Assembly: GCA_033063855.1 (NCBI GenBank)
Contig: CP093830.1
Location: 14,818,854-14,882,853, forward strand
Reading direction: 5' to 3'
DNA from: Smittia aterrima
Lineage: Eukaryota; Arthropoda; Insecta; Diptera; Chironomidae
DNA: 64,000 nt
The notes beneath the pieces were generated by a model. That model saw only the letters and a program-made list of their open reading frames with translations. It was not told the origin of the DNA and made no database searches. Of the stretch, positions 34,901 through 46,900 are shown piece by piece (within the stretch, counting starts at the first letter, position 1; every line of letters begins with the position of its first letter). The position numbers were made by a program, and so were the translations under genes.

Positions 34901-37900
34901 CATTTATTCGATAAAATATTGATTCGGAAAATATTCGCTCGACTCACGCCACAACGTAAATAATTTTGCCTAAATATTTCAAATCTAAAGCTTCATCCCA
35001 GTCCAAATTTTGAGATGAAAAAAGCAAGTTGCAGCATTTGAAGCGAAAGGACGACGATGAGGGTGACAGTCAGCAATTGCCGTCGGAAATTGAATCAAAG
35101 CAACTTGAGTGGAAATATACTTAACGAGAAAATTTCGATATTTAAGAAGAAACTTAATTATACTTTTAGAAGCACCAAACTTTCTTTTACGACAAGGAAA
35201 ATAAAATTTAATTAAAAACAAACGGCTAAAAGCAAAATCCTCAGCATCATAAGGGCAACAAACTTTCTTCGAATGACTATTCATAAGTTTAGATGAGCTT
35301 ACTGCGAAATATTTTACTCAAACATTGACCTGAATGGTTGAGTGAGATAATCCCTTGACCTTACTAAATATTCACCATCGATTTGACTCTTGATTTATAT
35401 TATTCACGCAAATCGAAAGCTTTTAAACTTTCGTAGAATCTGTAGTCCGATCTGACATTCAATGTCCCATAAAACACGATTCGACGTTGTTCAGATGGAA
35501 CAACTTTCCGGATTGATTTTGTTTGCAAAGCGATGAAGCAAATGACGTTTCCTTATCGCAAAACAAGTTCAAGATCTCGCTACAATTGAATTGAGCTTGA
35601 TAATGTTCCGCTTTTTATAATTGCTGCAAACAATATGAAGTGCCTGTTATCATTTGAATGCATAGCGTGTTGAAGGAACTTAATGATACAGCACGTTATG
35701 CTACGACACTTTTGTGGTTCACGGTTTTACAGCATCATCACACACGCCACTTGAGTTAGCAGCCCCTGGTGAATGTAATAAAGAGCTTTATAGAATTTTT
35801 GGAATGATGACAGGCAATCCTTTGACACCTTGACATTAACTCGACATATTCATGTTATATTTCTCAAGTAACTCTTGTCGGCAGACATGAAGATTATGGT
35901 AATCCATTTAAAGTTTTAAGGTAGTTTTTTTTTGGAAACCAACGAATGCCACGCATATAAACAGCGTTTTATCAATTAACACTACGTTTATGGCCGTGCT
36001 CACTTATTTATTCCACGCAACGTCCTGGGATTTAAGAGGTTTTAAGAAACATGCTTCAGAGCTATGTATTAGACACGTCATAAATTATATTAACAATTTC
36101 CTTTTTCTGACGAATCCTGTGTGCTAATAAATTCTCTAACTTCGTAACGAGCACTTTCTACAGGTTTCACGTTCCTAATTTGTATGCTTAATACCAACTG
36201 CGGATAGAACTGAGGTAAAAGGTTATTAGAATTCGACTATGTTAAGTCACGAGAGAACGCACGCAATTTTAATAATTAGAACTAGTGGAATTGTTTCAGG
36301 TTGACCTGTTGATCGATGCCATAAAGTGAAAAAGCTTTCAATTCGATGAAAGTTTGAGACATAGATAGTCAATCTCTTTTTATTTACAAACGTGTCGTCA
36401 ATCAACTCACTTCGGTAAAGCTGTCGTTGCCCGTTTCGATAAAATCGAGAGTGGGAAAACAAAAGTGTAATGAGTCATTGACTTCACCACTCCATTAATT
36501 TAAGCCAATCTTTTTAACTAGTTTAAGTCGTGCAGCCGAAGTTGCATCTTACATACTTTTCATTCCTTTACTATAGCAACTATTTAAAACTTAAGTAACT
36601 TCTACATATAGCATACAGCTTTACACTGTAAAGTTTACAGACAGTAGATTCGTCGAGGAATAATCTTTAGTAAGTCGACTAACTTTAACCTCTTGTTGTT
36701 TTATTTTCACTTTTACTGCAATAAAGAAATGAGAAGTGCCGCAAAAGACAACCGTCACACCAGACGCTGAGTAAATTTTTTACATTGCCGCTTTTTTATC
36801 ACATTTCTAGAGAGCTTTTGCAATCTATAACTGGTTTCAAGCTTTGTTTTTATTGTAAACTTAAACGATTTTTTACTCTTTCACTCAGCTCTTCTCTTTC
36901 TTAACAATTTATAATTGATCGTAAACTTATGGATGAAAGCGACCAAATTCTTCGATCTTTCAATATTGTTTATCTTCTTTAGTCGTATTGGGAACTTGCA
37001 TAAACAAACAAACAATTGATGTAACAACAATCAAAAAAAAAACTATAATCAACCACGCTGAAGATCTTTGGCGAGTTTTTTTTGTTGTTGCCAATATCAC
37101 TATTTCCGTAATGTTGTCTAAGGAAACATAACCATTAAATGAGACATGTGGGCGTGAACAAACAGAAACCATTGTTGATATTCTGCGCCGTCAGATTTTC
37201 AATTTTCTCTCGGCCGTCAATCTACGAACAATTTTGGAAGATTCGTCGTTTCCAAATGTTTACTCATGTTCCATCAATGTTTGCTTTTTCTCAGAAATCA
37301 GAAAGTACTCTAAACATCGCAGGAAATTGCCAATCTCATGGTGGGATGATGAAGAGATTGAGCGAAACAAAGAGTATCTTTTCAAAAAAAAGGTTGACCG
37401 GCTCTATACCATTGCTTATATCAAAATTTTTGATTCAAATGAAAAAAGATTAAAAATGTCATTTTTTCATTCAAAATTGGTTCTTGAAGAATGATTGAGC
37501 AGTAACAATTTAAACTTTGAAATCAACCAAATTTTTTTAAAGTCACCAATTAATTATTCACTGGAATTTCTTAGAACATCCGCTTCTTACCCTTTTTATG
37601 CAAACAGAAATAAGACAAACATTTGTGAATGTCGCATGTCATCAACGATCTGGTTATTGTATGAATTTGATGAAGCAGGAGTGTGTCTGCCTCACTAAAA
37701 CTATGATTCTTTACGACGAAACCGAGAGAGAGAAAAATATTCATCTGAAGGTCGAATGGATTACAATTGGATAGAAGACGATTTCACGATTATGACGATG
37801 AATATTTTGCCTTAAAATGACTTGTTTATCTCTTTTGACGGATCTGATTCAAATAACCTTGGATTTAACTCAATTTCTCTGCACAGAACTAATTTTATTC

Positions 37901-40900
37901 TAGGAATTCTTGTTTTAAATAAACATTTTATCCCATGGATGAAGAAAGAAATAATTCTTAGGGATTTCTAGTGGCAATCTGGTAATGCTACCATGAAAAC
38001 AAGGTAAGATTAAAGCAAAGCTCAGGAAAATCTCTAGAAGAAAAAGCTCTATCGATTTTCATGAACGATGCTTGATTTAAATTTTTATTCCGGCCAAGAG
38101 TCATGACACTTCATTTGTGTTTCCGGGAAATCGTTGACCCATAAAACGACTTGCCTGTTTACAAATTTTCTCAAGTGTCGAGAAGAAAAATTATGGAAAG
38201 TATTTTCCGTGTGCTCTTCTCGAGTGAAAGCGTCGATCTATTTTAAAACCAGATGTGATTCGATGCACGCAAAGTCTGAATGAAGGAACTAATCCGAAAA
38301 TAGCTTCGACGGACACGAACGAGGAAGACTGTCGTGCACGTTGCATGAAGAGATAGAGCGAAGGCCTTGCTGACCTTTGAGAGGGCGTTTGCAGCATCTG
38401 GCGAGAAGATTTAACGATAAATAAATTACGGTTACATGGTTTCTGTTTATTTCGAAAACAATATTTTCTTACGAATCAGAATAAACGGAAGTAAACTCAA
38501 TTATTCCTGTTCGCTTGACACCAATCCATCAAATTTGGCGATCGCAAGTAAACCATTTGCAGTTAATATGGAAATGGATTTGCAATTTTTGCTCAAGAAA
38601 ATTAAGCTATTGGATACTAGGAACTAACCATAAAGCTTAACGATTCATTCATTTTCCGACTCAAGATTATCAATAAAAACGGATGATAGTTAATTACTTA
38701 TGACATTCTACGTTTTTTTTAGCGTTTTTGTGCAATTAAGATTATAGACGTGAGCAACACCTTCATTAATATCCTTGCATGGGCATATATCATAGGTATG
38801 CAATCGACAGGTTTAGTTCGCCTAAATGTCTTTCCCGACATAGTGCGTTGCCAGATTTTTTAGAGGCAAGTGTTCGCATTTCTAGTCACGAGAGCATTCG
38901 TAACTGTTTTGCTTTGCCTCTTTCACTTCAAATGCTTCAATAAACACAAACTACGACAATAAAAGTTTCTCTTATCAATTCTTCTGTGAGTTTGGGAAAT
39001 GTGGAAGGTTTATCAAGCGTGAAATATATTGATATTAATTGGATTTTCGCCGATCGGCAGCGTACAAATTTTTGTGGCATTTTCAGATTATAAACACGAA
39101 CAAGTTAATGATTGCGACTGCAAAAATATGCAATGGTTTGTTCACCATCAGACACCTACAATAACAACGTTTTGCTGAGTCAACATAAACACTGAGTTTT
39201 CCATTTACAAGCTTATTAAAAATTCACTCCTTTCTCGACGCTAAATAGGATAAAATTTCGTTTGATTCAGCAGCGAAGTATGAATTATGCAACGTGGAGT
39301 AATCATCCTTGAGCGTAATTTCTATGTTGAAGCTTTTGCACAAAAGATAAGGAAGGAAGCAGCATAAAGTTTCCATTTAAACATTATCACAATTCAACGA
39401 GAATATTCAGAAGTGTAGCGGCTCCTACACTTACCTAAGACTTTAGTAAGGTAATTTGCCTACTCGAAGCTGACCCTTTCTAACGATCTTAATCCAATAA
39501 ATTAATGAGTTGCTGCAAGTTGTGTCGCAATCCGAAAGATGCTTCTTTTTGTTTCAACTTTAAAGTATTCTCCACCCAATTTCACATGAATTTTAACTAA
39601 TATATCGGTTATTCTTTATTTATCATTTGGTCAACCGTAACTGCGTTTCACTTCCATTCGCAGCTGTTTATTCAATCACAAATTCTTTTTTCTTTGAAAC
39701 TTTTGTGTTTTATTTTTTAGAATTTACTCGCAATATAAACGCGAGATGAGTAACTCACTAACTTAATTCACTTTTATTGACACGAGTCGCTGTGCTTCAC
39801 TTTCGTTTCTTTTCAGAGTTGTTTATGATTTCTTTCTTGATTCAATTTCGGATCTGATTCAATTTTTTATTTTCACAACACTGACTTGAATTTTATTTGA
39901 AATGAGAAAGATTTAGAATCTCTGAAAGATATTTTATTTTACAATAATTCATTTCTCTATTGCTGAATTATTATAAATTTAATCCACGTGAGGCTACAGA
40001 CATTGCGTTCCGTCTTTACCGTACGGAGATTCACATCAAACTGTTTTCGAGCATCAGTTTTGAATGTTCTCTGCGAGAATATAAACTGAGCACGATAAAC
40101 TGAAAATGAGAAAATGTGCTCTCGCGCGTCGAGCTTTCGTAGACAAGAAATGAAAATGAAGCAACAACAAAACGCCGACAAATATTTCTCTTCGTCTTGG
40201 GGAGGCAAAATATTTTTAGTCTAGATCCGACAACGTTTTTCTCTCCGAGTTGCAAAGTTGAAGAAGAAAAAAATAATAATAAAAGTTTGTTTGCTATCTG
40301 AAAACTTTTGCGTGACTAAGAGAAGCTTGATGTTGGGTGACAATAAATGTCTTCAGTTTGTGTCGTCAGATCTTGACAAATGACGGTCTCACATCCGCGT
40401 ATCAGCATAAAATTGTACAATAAAGAAATCTTTAAACACTTAAACGAGGTATCCAAATAAATTTAATGGAAATTCTTACATTTTTTTTAGAAAATTGACG
40501 TTTCATCAAGCTTTTCCAACGATAACATGTGAACTCAAAGAAGAAGTTTTTTAATGCAACATTAACTTCCTGATATGAATTTTTAAGTAACAAAAATGTC
40601 GATTTTTTTGACGCTCATCGTTTATTGAACCAGGAGTCGACGAAGAAACAATACTCATGAGTCATGACTGAAATGTAATTTTTTTTTCTGTTTATGTTTA
40701 AAATTATTTTAATTTTTTTGTCTTCGTTAATCTCGCGCCAGTTAAAATGAAAAATCTTCATGATATTCGAAATATTATATTAAGCTGCTCAAATGAAGCT
40801 TTTATGTTTCGAAGTGAGATCGACTCGATAGCACTCCCTGGAGGATTCTCGCAAGCGAGCGAATGCCAAGACGCCGTTCCAACGTTTGATGTGTTTTTGA

Positions 40901-43900
40901 TTAAATATTGTCGAAAAGCTTTTCTCAGATATCTCAAAAGTTTGATAAACTACGAAGAATGTCAAACAGTGAACGTGATTGCTGCTTTCTCACAAAATCG
41001 GCGAAAATTTTGACACAAAGAAACAGTCCCATATATCGAGTTGCCTTACAGTTGAGTAGAAGCAACATTGACCCATGTAGCTTCCTAAATAGTTTCATTT
41101 TGTGGGATCAAAACAGAGATCTCACGCTGGAGAAGCTCCATGTGATCTATTTTTTAGGATTTACTCGTAATAGGAAAGCTTACAAGCCGGTCATTGTCAA
41201 CATCGGAACTTTCGGATTACCTAAAGAAAGTTATTAAACCGTTGTCTTGTGTTTGTTATTAGTGAAGTGTGGGGGAGTTGAGTAAAAGATGACTCTTCAC
41301 TTTCGATGCAGCTGTTGTCATCGGCAACCTTTTCGATATGATTTTAGGATGAAATTTATTTCTAATAGTTTTAGTCCGTACAATGCAATAGAATTTTAAA
41401 TGTTTTTTTTTTGAACAAGAAAGAAAGCTTTAAGAACGACAAGGCTCGATGACCATCAAATTTTTATTGAAATGGTTTTTCATTTCTAGTAGGAATTTTG
41501 TCTCGAACCAACAATAATTACATAAAATCCTTAAATATCCTTTAATTTAATACAACGTTTGTCGTTTGCAATAAAGTAGGTACAATAACTTTATTTCTGT
41601 ATGTTATTTTATTGCTCTCAAGGAAATAACTGTAACATTTCGGGCTGTTCACAAATTGTTACCAAACAGCGAAGGATTTACCAACACTTTAAATATTTCC
41701 AGCTATACTCAGTTTGACCATAAATCCGTGCTCTGCTTCTCAGTCATACTTTTAAACCGAACCAATTGTTTTCTTGGCCTGAGATTTTGGGAATGGATGC
41801 TTAACATGTTTAACTTTAATACAAAACACGTAATGCATGATGACGATAAATTTGCTAATCGAATGGAAAAGCATATCTTGTTTGACAGTTCTTTAATTTC
41901 TTTTCTTGATCTTGCGAATAGTTAATTGCAAGTCAATGAAGAATACGGCAGAGGTTGACTTGATAGCTTTCATGATGTTAAGCGAAGTAAATTAAGAAGA
42001 CCCCAAATATCTTTTGATAAGCTCCGAATTACACCTTTGTAAATGTTCTGTCATCGCTAAATCATTGAGGAGTATACTACATCTTCGTCTTCTTTAATTA
42101 TTGGAAATTTCAAAATTAAATTTTCGAATCAAATAGTGAACACTTGTGCATGTAGAAAAATTATCATTAATTAGATAAATATTTATTGTTTCTGAGATTT
42201 TGATGATGTCTCGATTGTCGCGGATTGCGATGTTGACAAATGCTATAATCGCATATTTCTCGCGTGTCGACGGAAATTTTGTTTCTACGTTTTCAGTGAA
42301 GGAGTTGAACAAACAAAATCGAAACATTTCAATATTTTATGACACTTAAGTCTGAATAGAGTGTGGCAACGAACTGCTTCATCGATTCAGAATTAATTTC
42401 TTGTTCTCGATAGCAATGACCGGGTTTCAAATGTGGATTGAATCGATTCCCAATAGAATAATTTTTCAGCTGATGCCTATCAAACATTAATTGAATTTTG
42501 CCACCTTCTCTTCATCCGACCTCTATTCTCACATATACTCTTGTAATTTGTCTTTCCCTGGTTCATTAATTCATTGTCGGTATCAAAATCAGAAATGAAA
42601 TATTTTCCAGCAACCCTTGCTTTTCTCCGGTGAAAAGTGTTTATAATCAATTTTTGGTTGGAATCGAAATCTCCAATTTGTCAATGGTTGTTTTAATTTT
42701 TGTCAAGCGATGCGATTTATAGAATGCAATAAAGTCTAAGCGACAATCAATTTATATGTAGAAGTTCTGCAGCAGCTTTTCTCTGATTGAAGGTGAAGTA
42801 GATAAGAAATTTATCTCGATACATCATCCGAATGAACTCATGTGTTATTGTGAGGGCTCGTTTCATTCGAAACCAATTGGATTAATGCTTTTTGATCAAA
42901 ATTGATGCTTCGAGAATAAAAGACTTCTCGAATATTTTGAGTCGCTTGACAACACATGATGCATATTTTACCAGTCAATTAAGTCGAAACACTCGTTGAA
43001 GCATCAATTATACACGAACTCACACGATCTAGCAAATGTCCGTTAGTTTAGTTTTGTATCATAATTTGCTTCAATAAAACATTTGCCAATCACTTTCTGA
43101 CAAAAAGTTCCATTAACTTCGCTAATCTCTCCGATGAAAGGTCAAACAAAGGCGTAGACTGAAGGTAAGAAAATCTGTAACCCTTCTCAAAGCTTTAACA
43201 ACGATTGTCTTCAGCAAAGTTACAGAAAAAACATATTTGATTAGATTATTTTATTTTCGTGCGAACAAAATGCACGGCAAACAGAAATTTTTCATCTCAT
43301 CTTTTCTAATGGAATCAAGCCAGCTTGCCTCACTCACACAAAAATAGGTCAGGACGAGCATCGATTTTTCTGACGGAGAAGAAGTGAAAAGAAAAACTAT
43401 TTGAATTAAGTTTCACAAGAGAACTTTCGCTATTTTCGTTTCAGAAGGATGAAAAGCGGAAGGAAAGGAATTTGGCTCATAAATTCAATGAAAATCTTCT
43501 TTTCTTTTTCAACCTCCTCTGCCGACATTTTTAATGCAATTTAGAAGCCTGAACAATCGATTAAAGAACTCAATTAAGCCCTGCACAAAAATTGTTAATA
43601 ATTGTTCCGGTTTCTCAATTTTCTGGCTCAAATCTTCTTACATGCACCAACACAACTTGAATCTAAAAATAAAAGCACCGGCTCTCACTTTTAGCAGCGC
43701 GAGCACACATTTCGTGTTTTCCACGCAGTCTCTTCGAAAATTTTCATTTGTTCACATCAAGTTTTAAGTCAAAATGGACGGAATTAAAAGTGGATTCTTC
43801 CTTAACTTTTATCAGAACACTCGCAATGGATTGAAAAGCGAAGATATTCAAACCTTCTCAAGCTATAAAACCAACACGGAACGCTTCAAGTTTGCTCACC

Positions 43901-46900
43901 GCGTGAGTCGGATCGAAGAAAAGTTAGGTCTGAAACGTCACGAACGTGATTCAAGACATAAAGTCGATAAAGACGAAATTCATTTTTACAAAGACGCAAA
44001 TTGCGCTATCGAAATGAAGAAAATCGGTAATAAGTTCTTTCAGAGCCAACAGTGGAACGAAGCTTTGAATTTTTACAATAAAAGCTACCTCATGCTTCCT
44101 TTGGATTGCAGTAAGCTCAATATTCAGGAAATAAGTTTTCTTTTTTTCAATATCTTTACTGTTTCGTAGCAAGTGACATATCTATCATATTTGCCAATCG
44201 TTCAGCAGTTTTGTACCATCAAGAGCAATATGATGCGGCTTTGAAAGAGATTGAACGTGCCATTGAAGCAAAGTATCCGAAGGATATGATGTACAAGCTG
44301 AAAGAACGCAAAGCTCGTTGCTTATTAGCGAAGAAAAGTCTCAAAGAGGCGCTAAAAGCGTTTCAAGAAGATGTGCAAGCCCTTGATGACTCGAATATCC
44401 CCGTAGATAAACGAATGAAACTTGAACGTGATGCTCAAATTATGATCAAGATAATTACTAAGAATCTTCAATTGGAAGAGCAGATGATGAAGAAACAGAA
44501 GATGCCTTTAGCTCCAGCTCAAAGAAAGAAAACCCAGGAAGCCATCAAATATCTTCTCAGCGATGCCATAACTTTCGACTACAATAAAGCTGAAGGAAGA
44601 TTCGCGAAAGCTGCTAAAGATATCAATCTTGGAACATATCTCGTGCAGGAGAAGCCTCATGTTGCATGTTTGATTCAAACTTACTCGCAAACTCACTGTC
44701 AGTTTTGTTGCAAGCGTACAAGCGTCCCAATCGCGTGCAAACATTGCGCCGATGTAATTTTCTGCTCAGAGAAATGTCGCGAAGAATGCTGGGAATCTTA
44801 TCACCGAAATGAATGCGGAATTATGCAACATTTGTGGAACTCGGGCGTTTCAATCACATGTCAAATGGCTTTTCGAATCATAGCTCAAAAATCTCTTAAA
44901 TATTTTCTTGATATCAAATCAGAACTTGAGGAATTGCGGAAAACTTCTGATTACGACAAAACGGACTCGTTGCCTCATGACGATTATCGTCGTATTTTTG
45001 TTTTGGTGACGCATGAGATAGATCGATCTTTCGAAGACATTTTTCATCGTATAGTAATGGCTTCGTTTCTTACTCAGTGTCTCAAATTGGGCGGATTTTT
45101 CGCAGGCGACGACAGCGATGAAAGGTGAGAATTTTAATTCAATTAAGTTACTTACTTCATTTTCAATCGCTTATAGCTTTAACTTTATCGGATCTTTGGT
45201 CTATCATAACCTTCAGCTCTTACAATTCAATGCTCACGAAATTTCTGAACTCCAATACAAAGGCAAGGGCGACGTTGGAACGTCAGTGTTTATTGGCGGC
45301 GGGCTCTATCCAACTGTTGCTTTCTTTAATCACTCATGCGATCCGGGTGTGGTTCGCTATTTCAACGGCAATGTTATTATGTTGCGTGCGTTAAAGAAAA
45401 TCCCAGCAGGATCGATGGTCGCCGAAAATTATGGCCCGATATTTACTCAGTCAGCAAAGGACGAGCGACAAGCCCACTTAGAGAAACAATATCGTTTCAA
45501 GTGCCTGTGCACTCCTTGCTTGGAAAACTGGCCGACGTTTAGGGAAATGGATGACAGTGTTTTGCGCTTCCGTTGCGACGGTCGCGATAGAACTTGTAAG
45601 AATGTTTTACTGGTTCCGCTTGACGTCAATGAATTTATGATAAAATGTACGGAGTGCGGAGAATCGACGAACATTATGAAAGGGTTAAAATCTCTCCAGG
45701 ACACCGACATGATTTTCAAGACCGCGACAAGGATTCACGAGTCAGGTGACATCAAGAACGCTTTATCAAAATATGTTGAAAACTTAGATTTAATGGATCA
45801 GTCGCTTGTTCCGCCGTTTCGAAGTTATCATCTAACCCAGCAGGGCATTCGACGATGCATAATTGAATTTGGAAATAAAGTTAAATTGTGAGTTCAATGA
45901 TTGACTCGAACATATTGACGAACAAAATGAATAAAAGCTTTTTCATGAGTGGACAAGTTTTCATTTTAGTCGAACAACGCTTTCGTCCACTTTCAGACAT
46001 CCAGGCGCCTTGCGACTAGTTAAAAAGAATTACTCCTTATGATTCTATCGCTTTGAATGCTCCGAGCTATCTTTACAGCGGATGTTAGAAACGGTTAGTG
46101 CGCTGAAAGCTAATGGAAGTTAAAATACTCATCTTTACGAAATTTCTACTCGTCAAAATGCAATTAGCATTTAAAGCTTTCGCTATTTAGTTTTCCGTGT
46201 GGACTTTAATTTATGCTCTGTCGCCTTAATTTGTCAAATATTCAGTCATTTATTGATTACCCGGCCCATTTTTATTTCACTTTTTATTTCAAAAATCCAA
46301 ACCACTGAAATAATCTCGTTTGTTTGATTCTTCACTCGTCAAATTAATATGCTATCAAAAGCTATCGCGCATTCCAATTCGTTCATGCTGATGGCAGAGT
46401 TGGATGAATTCACAAGATTCTGAACATTAGATTAAATTCTTAGCGCATTTCTGTCGCCAAGAGTCAAAAACTTTTCCAGACACTTAACATAAAAGCTTTT
46501 CAATCTATTTGCTTAAATCTGATGAACGAATTCAAAATACGAGCATTGGTAATAAAACAAGTATAAGAAGAATCGTCAAATGGTAATTTAGGCAATCAAA
46601 AGGGCTAAGTGACTCAGTGCGCAATCTTATCTTTCGATTGGATGAAGTTTGCATTGAACTCTTTTACATGTAGATCGTTCGCCTCACAATTGTCAAAGCT
46701 ATTTAATAAATTTCCTTGTTCAGACTGATTGCCTTGTGCATTTACACAACATACGATTGAGCCCTAACGGCTAACGCGTTTTTAGAGGTGGGCGAGACTA
46801 TTGAAAAAATATGTTTATTTATGGAAGCGATTAATTGGCAAGAGAGCAATTAAATTACGGTTTTCAGCCCAATATGCACAAACAGAGCTGATGTCATTAG

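Noticed and set aside
37139..37494. Two overlapping plus-strand frames in the Efa6 intron
   Set aside because: Different frames over the same stretch, no conserved motif, no clear splice signals.
40747..41237. Two overlapping plus-strand frames (88 and 109 codons) in the Efa6 intron
   Set aside because: Considered as a nested gene, but the frames cannot be joined with good splice sites and match no family I know.
41656..41925. 89-codon plus-strand frame in the Efa6 intron
   Set aside because: No domain or partner exon; composition looks random.
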